From contig JAEWYP010000089.1 in NCBI GenBank assembly GCA_023395615.1, positions 1-7,995 of the forward strand: a DNA stretch of 7,995 bases. Reading direction: 5' to 3'. This document shows positions 1 through 5,448 of this stretch, piece by piece. This DNA comes from Bacillota bacterium. GTDB taxonomy: Bacteria > Bacillota > Clostridia > Christensenellales > Aristaeellaceae. The notes under the pieces are model-generated. The model was not told the origin of the DNA, made no database searches, and saw only the letters and a program-made list of their open reading frames with translations. The translations under genes and the position numbers were made by a program. Positions within the stretch are counted from its first letter, which is position 1. Every line of letters begins with the position of its first letter.

Positions 1-782
1 GTCTGCACGGTAAAGTGATCGCAGGCGTAACGCATGGGCACGTACTGGCCCACACGCTCGGCCAGACGCGCATACTCGGTAAAGCTGTGCGCGCCGCTTT
101 CGTCCCCCTGCAGGCTTTTTACCACCGCAAGGTCCTGCAGCACCCGCGCCAGATCGTTTTGAGTAAAGCGAACCGGCGACAGCCCTTCAGCGGTCAGGTA
201 GTCGGCTGCGAAAGCTTCCGCGTCGTAGGTTTCTCCCTCGGCCACGCGTTCTTGCACATAATGGGCGTAATCCGTGCCGCGCTCGGCGATCCCCAGCGCT
301 TCTTCGGCGGCATCCAGCACCCCGCCGCCCCGCGGGTACACACTCTCCGGCACGGCCACAGCCTGTCCGCTCCCGCCGATCAGGCGGATCACCAGGCGTT
401 CACCCATAAAAAGCCTGTATTGCGGAAATGTCTCCGCCCATGCCGTATCCACGGTAAATACACTTTCGCCTACATAATGCCCTTCATAGGTGAAATTGCG
501 CAGGGTGTTATCCCCCGCATACAGCTCCGGCATGCGGGCATACAGTTTGGCATGGTATTCGGTTGGGTCGATGGAAAACCCGTTGGGAGCGACGTGCGCG
601 CCGTGTCGGATTCCCAGGTAGTCCATGTTCTGAACCAGTTCCGCCGGAAACAGCGGCAGAAAGGCGCTGAAACGTTCGGGAACCGGCGGTTGCGCCTGCG
701 CGAAAAGCGCCTTTGCGCGGGAGATCAGCATCTCCGCGGAAAGGCCCGCGTATCCGACGGTACCGCTCGCGTTCTCTTCCAT
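1..782 (-). CDS. Hypothetical protein, 3' end outside the window
   Basis: An uninterrupted minus-strand frame runs from an ATG at 782-780 to the left edge, giving 260 codons of a longer protein. A Shine-Dalgarno GAGGGAG lies 5 bases before the ATG, and the preceding gene ends only 34 bases upstream, so this is the third gene of an operon. The protein begins MEENASGTVGYAGL and is acidic and soluble-looking, with no signal peptide or membrane segment. Its middle part (roughly residues 90-150) is rich in aromatic and beta-type residues (NFTYEGHYVGESVF, then YRLFMGERLVIRLIGG), and its later part (roughly 155-245) is mostly helical (EEALGIAERG, DLARVLQDLAVV). I do not recognise the family and see no catalytic motif. 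Its place beside a Syd-like gene suggests a shared role, possibly immunity or stress, but this is inference. Confidence 0.8.
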   Translation of the reverse strand, partial: MEENASGTVGYAGLSAEMLISRAKALFAQAQPPVPERFSAFLPLFPAELVQNMDYLGIRHGAHVAPNGFSIDPTEYHAKLYARMPELYAGDNTLRNFTYEGHYVGESVFTVDTAWAETFPQYRLFMGERLVIRLIGGSGQAVAVPESVYPRGGGVLDAAEEALGIAERGTDYAHYVQERVAEGETYDAEAFAADYLTAEGLSPVRFTQNDLARVLQDLAVVKSLQGDESGAHSFTEYARLAERVGQYVPMRYACDHFTVQ

Positions 783-816
783 GGTAGCTCCCTCTTCGTG
801 TTTTAAGGCTGTCGCG

Positions 817-1404
817 TTAAAAATCGAACACAAATTGCAGCTTGGGCAGCAACCGGTCCACCGCCATCCGGCAAGGCACGGGCTGGGGGTCGTGCTCGGC
901 ATGGCACACAAACAGCTGCCCATCCTCTGCGGCCAGCATCATCAGCAACGGGTCACCTCCGTCGCAGGTGGTAGCCATGCAGTAGGCCAAAGGCTGGTCC
1001 GGATGCAGACGGCGATACAGTTCCGCTTCTTCAAACGCCCGCGATGGCGGCGCCAGCTCGGTGTTGCGGCAGGTTTCAAACACCCGCCCGTACATAAAGC
1101 TGAGCGGGCTGTTCATCGGCGCGACCGGCAGACGGAAACGGATCTCTAAAAACTGGCACATGGAAAGATAATCAAGGATACTCTGGTGAAACAGCTTCGC
1201 GCTCTCCCCCAGCGGAGCCTGCCCGTCTTCCCAGGCGATCGGCTGCCAGAAGACAAAACCCGGGCGCTGACACCCCGGCAGCACCAGCTTGTCATCCATC
1301 GGCGTGCGTAGATACGTAAGCGGCCTGCGCCCCGTTTCCCGGATGGCGGTCTGTTGAAAGCGAATCAGATAATCGCGCATGATCGGCGTCAGTTTCCCCG
1401 GCAT
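817..1404 (-). CDS. Syd-like protein (SUKH superfamily), possible immunity protein
   Basis: A 195-aa protein starting at an ATG (1404-1402) with Shine-Dalgarno GGGAGGG (1411-1417) 6 bases upstream. The frame stays open up to 1695, but that extension overlaps the previous gene and is Arg/Gly-rich out-of-frame sequence, so I reject it. From memory, the order of features matches Escherichia coli Syd (about 181 aa): an N-terminal helix (DYLIRFQQT, residues 11-19), a GRRPLTYL stretch, then VFWQPIAW (51-58, compare the Syd WQP segment), FHQSILDYL, and a C-terminal sheet and helix (LLMMLAAEDGQLFV, VDRLLPKL). Syd binds SecY in proteobacteria. It belongs to the SUKH superfamily (Syd, US22, KNR4 homologues), many members of which are immunity proteins against secreted or contact-dependent toxins. 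In a non-proteobacterium the immunity role is the likelier one. The assignment rests on remembered motifs and was not aligned. Confidence 0.72.
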   Translation of the reverse strand: MPGKLTPIMRDYLIRFQQTAIRETGRRPLTYLRTPMDDKLVLPGCQRPGFVFWQPIAWEDGQAPLGESAKLFHQSILDYLSMCQFLEIRFRLPVAPMNSPLSFMYGRVFETCRNTELAPPSRAFEEAELYRRLHPDQPLAYCMATTCDGGDPLLMMLAAEDGQLFVCHAEHDPQPVPCRMAVDRLLPKLQFVFDF

Positions 1405-1460
1405 GCATTTCCCTCCCAAAGGTATTTCCGGCGGCATCCCGGATGGGGCTGCCGCGCCGT

Positions 1461-1892
1461 TTAGCGATAGGTAATCCGAAGCGTCGCGTCTCCGCCGCGG
1501 GGATCGGTGGCGATCAGCGCGGTTCCGAAGGGACAGCGTAAAAGCACCCCGCGCTGGCTGTCCTTCGCGGGGTCGTCGCCATACAGGCAACGAAAAAGGA
1601 ACGCGCGCTGCCGCCCGGCGTCCGGGCGCGCCCGTTTCCCAACGGCCGCTACCTGCAGTTCCACCGCGTGCAGCGTTCCCCCGCGCATCAGGCAAATGCA
1701 GCTCAGCCGCCCGCCGGGCACGCTAAATGCGGGAAAGCATACCGTGTCCTCATCCACGCGATCGGGCGGCACGGCGGGTTGCCCCGTCAGGAGTCGGCAG
1801 GCATTGCATACCTCTTCCGTGGTCATATGCGGAACCAGGCGCGCCTTCCCGCTCAGCAGGAGCGCACCGGTGTTTTCATCCCAAAACCGCAT
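1461..1892 (-). CDS. Hypothetical small protein, first gene of the minus operon
   Basis: A 143-aa protein beginning MRFWDENTGALLLSG and ending LRITYR, followed by a TAA stop. The start chosen is the ATG at 1892-1890, with a purine-rich GGAAAGGGGG (1901-1910) 8 bases upstream. A TTG at 1934 would add 14 basic residues but has no Shine-Dalgarno. The next gene starts 56 bases downstream and a strong promoter lies about 100 bases upstream, so it leads a three-gene unit. The sequence looks like a compact alpha/beta or mainly beta protein: an N-terminal strand pair, a helix at TTEEVCNACRLL (about residues 24-35), then strands, ending in CPFGTALIATDPRGGDATLRI, where the DPRGG turn probably joins two strands. 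There is no signal peptide, membrane segment or catalytic motif. I do not recognise the family. Its size and its Syd-like neighbour would fit an immunity protein, but nothing in the sequence proves it. Confidence 0.75.
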   Translation of the reverse strand: MRFWDENTGALLLSGKARLVPHMTTEEVCNACRLLTGQPAVPPDRVDEDTVCFPAFSVPGGRLSCICLMRGGTLHAVELQVAAVGKRARPDAGRQRAFLFRCLYGDDPAKDSQRGVLLRCPFGTALIATDPRGGDATLRITYR

Positions 1893-1948
1893 CAGGCGGG
1901 CCCCCTTTCCAAGCCGTCGGAAAGCGCCGCGCAACGTTCAGGCAGGAG

Positions 1949-1977
1949 AAAATCCGGTTGCCAAATCAGCCGGTTTT
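1949..1977 (-). other. Hairpin in the leader of the minus operon
   Basis: Inverted repeat of AAAATCCGGTTG and CAGCCGGTTTT with a 6-base loop. Read on the minus strand it is an A-run, a CCGG-based stem and then ATTTTCTCC, which is the layout of an intrinsic terminator or attenuator. It begins only a few bases after the start site expected from the promoter at 1988-2016, so it would sit at the very 5' end of the operon mRNA. One C/A mismatch weakens the stem on the minus strand, while on the plus strand the same position is a G-U pair. It could be a 5' stabilising hairpin, an attenuator, or a terminator for antisense reading. Confidence 0.4.
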
Positions 1978-1987
1978 CCCTGTGCCC

Positions 1988-2016
1988 AGTCTATCATTCG
2001 AGGTTTGCACTGTCAA
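1988..2016 (-). promoter_or_regulatory. Sigma-A-type promoter of the three-gene minus operon
   Basis: On the minus strand, a perfect -35 box TTGACA (2011-2016) and a -10 box TAGACT (1988-1993) are separated by exactly 17 bases. Transcription should begin near 1981, leaving a leader of about 90 bases before the ATG at 1892. It is the strongest promoter match in the window and drives the Syd-like operon. Confidence 0.75.
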
Positions 2017-2071
2017 TCGTTTCCCGGATTTTCGGGCCGGGTCGGGGTTGACGGATGCGCTTCCCGCACGC

Positions 2072-2100
2072 TTGCGGCTGCACGGCGGATATGGTAGGAT
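2072..2100 (+). promoter_or_regulatory. Weak candidate promoter for the FAD dehydrogenase gene
   Basis: TTGCGG (2072-2077), a 17-base spacer and TAGGAT (2095-2100), placed 34 bases before the ATG at 2135. Both boxes match consensus only partly. Overlapping alternatives such as TATGGT at 2090 lack a -35 partner. A small stem (CCGCA 2064-2068 with TGCGG 2073-2077) overlaps the -35 box. Confidence 0.3.
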
Positions 2101-2134
2101 AAGCAGGCAATTTGAAAGGCGGGGAGGCGCGGAA

Positions 2135-3757
2135 ATGCTTCGGATTCATCAGCTTCGGTTGCCGCTTGCGCAGGCGGGAGCCGCCGACGGGGCGCTGTAC
2201 CGCCGTCTGGCCGCGCAGCGTTTGCGGATTCCGGAGGACGACGTGCTGGCCGCGTCGGTCAGCCGCCGCAGCGTAGACGCGCGCGACCGGGGCGATGTTC
2301 ATTTTACCCTGACGCTGGACGTGCGCCTGGCATCCGAAAAAGCGGAAAAAGCCATGGCGGCGAAGTTTCGCCCCAATCAGGCGGCCTATGTGCCAAACAG
2401 CGAAGCGGAAACGCACAGCGTTTTCACACAGAAAATACAGCCGTATGACCGCAACCGCCCCCGGCCGGTCGTGATCGGTGCAGGCCCGGCGGGCCTTTTC
2501 TGCGCGCTGGGGCTGGCCGTACGCGGCGCGCGCCCGCTGGTGCTGGAGCGCGGCAAACCGGTGGAGGCGCGCGCGAAGGACGTGGAAACGCTGGAACGGC
2601 AGGCCCTGCTGGACCCGGAAAGCAACGTGCTTTTTGGCGAGGGCGGCGCGGGCGCGTTCAGCGACGGCAAACTCACCTGCGGGCTGAACGACCCGTACAT
2701 CCGTACGGTACTGCAAACCTTTGTGGAATGCGGCGCGCCGGACGACATTCTGTTTTCCGCCCGACCGCACATCGGCACCGACCTGCTGCGCGGGGTGCTA
2801 ACCGAAATGCGCAAACGCCTGACCGCGCTGGGCGGCGAAGTGCTGTTCGGCCACAAAGCCACGGGGTTCTCCCTGCAAAACGGGCGGATCGCCGCCGTAA
2901 ACGCCGTAGCTATACCGGGCAACGTACCCCTCGCCCTGCCGACCGACGCGGTATACCTGGCCATCGGCCACAGCGCGCGCGATACCTACGCGTGGCTGCG
3001 GGCGCTTGGCGTGCCCATGCAGCAAAAGCCCTTCGCTATGGGCGTTCGCGTGGAGCACCCGCAGGCGATGATCGATCGCGCGCAATACGGCACGGCGGCG
3101 GGTCTGCCCGGCCTGCCCCCCGCCGATTACAAACTGAACGTACCCACGCCCGACGGGCGGGGCGCCTATACCTTCTGCATGTGCCCCGGCGGGCAGGTCA
3201 TCAACGCCTCCAGCGAACCGGAAGCGCTGAACGTGAACGGCATGAGCCTGCACGCGCGCGCCGGGGAAAACGCCAACGCCGCCCTGCTGGTGGGCGTGCG
3301 CCCGGAGGACTTCGGTTCCGACGATCCGCTGGCGGGCATCGCCCTGCAACGCACCATCGAGCGCGCCGCCTTTCGCATGGGCGGCGGATATGCCGCCCCC
3401 TGCCAGCGCGTGGAGGATTTTCTGGCCCGTCGGCCCAGCACGGGGTTTGGCGGCATCCACCCCAGCTACCGGCCCGGCGTATTCCCCGCCGATATCGCCG
3501 AATGCCTGCCCCCGTTCATCGCCGATAACCTGCGGCTTGCCCTGCCGGAAATGGGAAAAAAGCTGAAGGGGTTCGACTGCCCGGACGCGCTGCTGACCGC
3601 GCCGGAAACCCGTTCCTCCGCGCCTGTCAGGCTCCTGCGCGACGAGCGCCGCCAAAGCGCGCTTCCCGGCCTGTACCCGCTGGGCGAGGGCGCGGGGTAC
3701 GCGGGCGGCATCGTAAGCGCCGCGGTAGATGGCCTTCGCGCCGCGCTGGACGCGTAA
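2135..3757 (+). CDS. FAD-dependent dehydrogenase, COG2509-like
   Basis: A 540-aa flavoprotein. The start is the ATG at 2135 with GGGGAGG (2121-2127) 7 bases upstream. The frame is open back to 1727, but the extra stretch is non-protein-like and runs antisense to the minus operon. Residues 1-95 form the small N-terminal domain usual in this family (IPEDDVLAASVSRRSVDAR, then alternating strands). The Rossmann FAD-binding motif VVIGAGPAG is at 112-120, and the ribose-binding acid is the Glu of LVLERG (138). The family segments VLFGEGGAGAFSDGKLTCG (165-183), VNGMSLHARAGENANAALLV and the C-terminal GEGAGYAGGIVSAAVDG, which closes the FAD site, are all present. Length and motifs fit an intact member. 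The family is widespread in anaerobes and its physiological substrate is not established. A HAD phosphatase gene follows after 25 bases, so the two are probably cotranscribed. Confidence 0.93.
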   Translation: MLRIHQLRLPLAQAGAADGALYRRLAAQRLRIPEDDVLAASVSRRSVDARDRGDVHFTLTLDVRLASEKAEKAMAAKFRPNQAAYVPNSEAETHSVFTQKIQPYDRNRPRPVVIGAGPAGLFCALGLAVRGARPLVLERGKPVEARAKDVETLERQALLDPESNVLFGEGGAGAFSDGKLTCGLNDPYIRTVLQTFVECGAPDDILFSARPHIGTDLLRGVLTEMRKRLTALGGEVLFGHKATGFSLQNGRIAAVNAVAIPGNVPLALPTDAVYLAIGHSARDTYAWLRALGVPMQQKPFAMGVRVEHPQAMIDRAQYGTAAGLPGLPPADYKLNVPTPDGRGAYTFCMCPGGQVINASSEPEALNVNGMSLHARAGENANAALLVGVRPEDFGSDDPLAGIALQRTIERAAFRMGGGYAAPCQRVEDFLARRPSTGFGGIHPSYRPGVFPADIAECLPPFIADNLRLALPEMGKKLKGFDCPDALLTAPETRSSAPVRLLRDERRQSALPGLYPLGEGAGYAGGIVSAAVDGLRAALDA

Positions 3758-3782
3758 TATCCGATTGTATCAAGGAGGTACC

Positions 3783-4442
3783 ATGATCCGAGCTGTTTTA
3801 TTTGATATGGACGGGGTGCTTTTCGATACCGAGGCGCTGGGCTGCGAGGCCATGTGCCGGATTGCCGCAAGCTACGGCCGAACGATTGACCGCGCGTTTT
3901 ACACCACCACGCTGGGCTTGCCCTATGACGAGTGCGAAAAAGTGTATCTTACGGCGCTGGGCGATGATTTTCCCTACGCCGAGGCGGTGGACCGTTTCCG
4001 CGCCTATTTTTCGGAGTACAACCAAACCCACCCGCTGCCCCGCAAGCCGGGGCTGATGGAGTGCCTGACCGGGCTTAAAGCACGGGGACTTCGTATCGCG
4101 CTGGCCACCAGCACGGTGCGCGCGCTGGTGACGGAATATTTCGCCGCCATGCCGGACATTGCCGCCTGTTTTGACGGCATGGTCTGCGGCGGAGAAGTGC
4201 CCCACGGCAAGCCCGCGCCGGATATCTACGTGGCGGCGGCGCGCGCCGTGGGTTGCACCCCCGCGGAATGCGCGGGCGTGGAGGACAGTTTCAGCGGCGT
4301 GCAGGCCATCCGCGCTTCCGGCGCGCATTGCGTGATGATTCCGGACCTGCTGCCTTTCCAGCCCCGCTTCGTCCCCTACGTGGATGATTGTCTGCCCGAT
4401 CTGGCGGCGCTCTGTCCGCTGGTGGATCGGCTGAACGCCTGA
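3783..4442 (+). CDS. HAD hydrolase, beta-phosphoglucomutase-like (subfamily IA)
   Basis: A 219-aa HAD-superfamily protein, start ATG 3783, with an ideal AAGGAGG (3772-3778) four bases upstream. All four HAD motifs are present: motif I FDMDGVLFDT with nucleophile D8 and general acid/base D10, motif II ATST with S110, motif III lysine K143 in HGKPAPD, and motif IV VEDS with E167 and D168. A helical cap lies between motifs I and II (about residues 17-85), as in subfamily IA enzymes such as beta-phosphoglucomutase and small sugar-phosphate phosphatases. The enzyme is cytoplasmic and Mg2+-dependent, and either hydrolyses a phosphomonoester or isomerises a sugar phosphate. The sequence alone does not decide the substrate, so no symbol is given. 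It probably shares an mRNA with the FAD dehydrogenase upstream, but no functional link is evident. The gene ends facing a convergent gene across a repeat-rich gap. Confidence 0.92.
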   Translation: MIRAVLFDMDGVLFDTEALGCEAMCRIAASYGRTIDRAFYTTTLGLPYDECEKVYLTALGDDFPYAEAVDRFRAYFSEYNQTHPLPRKPGLMECLTGLKARGLRIALATSTVRALVTEYFAAMPDIAACFDGMVCGGEVPHGKPAPDIYVAAARAVGCTPAECAGVEDSFSGVQAIRASGAHCVMIPDLLPFQPRFVPYVDDCLPDLAALCPLVDRLNA

Positions 4443-4479
4443 AATAAACGGCGGGCATTCTCCCGGCAAACTCCCATCC

Positions 4480-4522
4480 TATAGAAACTGACACCGGCAG
4501 GTGAATCCTTTGGTTTTCTATA
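4480..4522. repeat. Short inverted repeat with TATAGAAA arms
   Basis: TATAGAAA (4480-4487) and its exact complement TTTCTATA (4515-4522) are 27 bases apart. Between them is a small inner stem, CACC with GGTG, around a GGCA loop. It begins 37 bases after the HAD stop codon and could form part of that gene's 3' end, with a T-rich stretch (TTTGGTTTTCTAT) following the inner stem. It is only a moderate terminator candidate. Confidence 0.4.
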
Positions 4523-4526
4523 CATA

Positions 4527-4561
4527 AACCCCGCTCACCGTTTTATCCGGTATGCGGGGTT
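4527..4561. terminator. Two-part hairpin, candidate terminator between convergent genes
   Basis: AACCCCGC (4527-4534) pairs with GCGGGGTT (4554-4561), and inside it ACCG (4537-4540) pairs with CGGT (4548-4551) around a 7-base loop, so twelve base pairs are broken by one small internal loop. Read on the minus strand, TTTATGTATAG follows the stem, which is a weak U-tract. On the plus strand the stem is followed by CAAACC, which is not one. It lies between the ends of two convergent genes and probably ends transcription in one or both directions. Confidence 0.45.
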
Positions 4562-4586
4562 CAAACCACTTGCAGGCCACTAACCA

Positions 4587-4713
4587 CAGATTGCTCAAAA
4601 AGGTTCAGATGTGAGGAATCAAGGGTAGCAAGGGGTTGAGCTTACTCGTTCGTAAGTGATACCCCTTGCCATCCCGTAGCCGACAACGCAAATGGGCCTT
4701 TTTCAGCAATCTG
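4587..4713. repeat. 127-bp imperfect palindrome, possible dispersed repeat or structured RNA
   Basis: The outer arms CAGATTGCTCAAAAAGG (4587-4603) and CCTTTTTCAGCAATCTG (4697-4713) are complementary at 16 of 17 positions. Inside is a perfect 9-bp stem, GCAAGGGGT (4628-4636) with ACCCCTTGC (4661-4669), supported by GGG/CCC (4623-4625 with 4673-4675) and topped by CTTAC/GTAAG (4641-4645 with 4652-4656) around TCGTTC. Two single-stranded shoulders of about 19 and 21 bases lie between the stems, with partial pairing only (for instance TGTG with CGCA). It contains no ORF. The right arm ends 10 bases from the stop codon of the minus-strand gene at 4724. Runs of A and T next to the outer arms would let the element act as a bidirectional terminator, but its length and layered structure exceed a simple terminator. 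It looks like a non-autonomous palindromic element (MITE- or REP-like) or an RNA. Confidence 0.7.
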
Positions 4714-4723
4714 AGTGTGCCCG

Positions 4724-5263
4724 TCAGTCCGACAGCGCTTCTTTTAACGTAATGCTCTTGATATGCCATTGATTATTTTCCTTGACCAGTGTGGCGGTGT
4801 AACGGCCGCCCTGCCACTTGGGCGGGGTTTCGTACCCGTCGCCGTACAGGGCTTTGGCCGCGTCGGCATATGTGCGGTTCAGGCGGCCGTCGATGCGGGG
4901 GATTTTTTCGGAAAATTCCACCCGCGCGGTAGATTCCCACGGCCAGCACCACATCCACGTAAGCTCCAGCCGGTGGTCGATGCCGCGGATCGTATAGTAC
5001 TGGTAGGGGCTTTGCCCTTCCTCCGCAACCAGCAAGTTCTGGTCACGCTGTAAAAAGCTGCTTTGAAAATACTTGTTCAGCTCCGTCGCGTCCTCACCCA
5101 TCATGATGACCTGCGCGCGCTTGGCCATGCCATCCTTTAACACGACGTAGATGTTGGAGGCGTTCATCGCGTAGTAAAACGTAACGGTGCACAGCCCCAG
5201 CAACACGATGATCAGCAAAAGCCGACTGGCAAGGTACCAGATAAACCGGCGAAGCCTGACCAT
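4724..5263 (-). CDS. Membrane-anchored protein of unknown function
   Basis: A 179-aa protein. The start is the ATG at 5263-5261 with GGGAGGG (5272-5278) 8 bases upstream. A longer open frame to 5365 covers the untranslated leader and has no Shine-Dalgarno. A basic N-terminus (MVRLRR) is followed by one hydrophobic segment at about residues 8-31 with no signal-peptidase site, which suggests an N-terminal anchor with the rest outside the membrane. The soluble part includes a helix ending TELNKYFQSSFLQRD (60-74), a tryptophan-rich strand TWMWCWPWE (102-110), ARVEF, and a C-terminal pair RYTATLVKENN/QWHIKSITL (154-173). The final 'xWxIxxI' strand pair is reminiscent of NTF2-like domains, but I do not claim that fold. 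There is no catalytic motif. The gene has its own promoter and stands alone between apgM and the palindromic element. Confidence 0.82.
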   Translation of the reverse strand: MVRLRRFIWYLASRLLLIIVLLGLCTVTFYYAMNASNIYVVLKDGMAKRAQVIMMGEDATELNKYFQSSFLQRDQNLLVAEEGQSPYQYYTIRGIDHRLELTWMWCWPWESTARVEFSEKIPRIDGRLNRTYADAAKALYGDGYETPPKWQGGRYTATLVKENNQWHIKSITLKEALSD

Positions 5264-5383
5264 GTTGGCAACCCTCCCGTAATGCGTCGGCCGGCAGGCC
5301 GATAAACGCTCCACTCTGCCCCTCGGCAAAGCTCCATAGCCAGCGGTTTGCCTGCCGCCACACAACCACGCGGGATAAAATGC

Positions 5384-5401
5384 AAACCGGACTTACGGTT
5401 T
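5384..5401. promoter_or_regulatory. 18-bp palindrome next to a -10 box, candidate operator
   Basis: AAACCG (5384-5389) and CGGTTT (5396-5401) form a perfect 6-bp inverted repeat with a 6-base centre. The right half touches the -10 box (5402-5407) of the leftward promoter, so the expected transcription start falls inside the palindrome. That is a classic repressor position. A further single CGGTTT half-site occurs at 5344-5349 in the leader. Confidence 0.4.
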
Positions 5402-5430
5402 ATTATACAGGAAGGCGGCGCGGGTGGCAA
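5402..5430 (-). promoter_or_regulatory. Sigma-A-type promoter of the membrane-anchored protein gene
   Basis: On the minus strand, TTGCCA (5425-5430), a 17-base spacer and a perfect TATAAT (5402-5407). It lies just after the apgM stop codon (5449) and would give a leader of about 130 bases before the ATG at 5263. The gene can therefore be expressed independently of apgM. The leader holds GC-rich complementary stretches (for instance GCCGGCAGGC around 5290) but no riboswitch that I recognise. Confidence 0.7.
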
Positions 5431-5448
5431 GGAGAGCGCGTTCCCCCG

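Noticed and set aside
15..806. Long open frame on the plus strand opposite the left-edge gene
   Set aside because: It is rich in Arg, His and Gly with no family features, has no Shine-Dalgarno, and is a GC-driven shadow of the minus-strand frame, which has good composition and a ribosome-binding site.
1405..1695. N-terminal extension of the Syd-like protein
   Set aside because: The extra 97 residues are Arg/Gly/Pro-rich, overlap the preceding gene in another frame, and bypass a strong Shine-Dalgarno at 1411-1417.
2048..2095. TTGACG (2048-2053) as the -35 box of the FAD gene promoter
   Set aside because: No -10-like hexamer lies 16-18 bases downstream. The nearest, TATGGT at 2090, is 36 bases away.
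1727..2134. N-terminal extension of the FAD dehydrogenase
   Set aside because: The added 136 residues lie antisense to the minus operon and its promoter, look random, and the family starts at the ATG at 2135.
1994..3655. Two long minus-strand frames opposite the FAD dehydrogenase gene
   Set aside because: Both have shadow composition (Arg, Ala, Gly, His) with no motifs or ribosome-binding sites, while the plus strand encodes a clear full-length flavoprotein.
3783..4442. Naming the HAD gene pgmB
   Set aside because: Motifs I-IV identify subfamily IA only. No maltose or trehalose phosphorylase gene is adjacent, and the substrate cannot be read from the sequence.
4587..4713. tRNA, tmRNA, riboswitch or CRISPR interpretation of the palindrome
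   Set aside because: It has no cloverleaf or TTCGANNC arm, no known aptamer core that I recognise, no direct repeats with spacers, and it lies at gene ends rather than in a leader.
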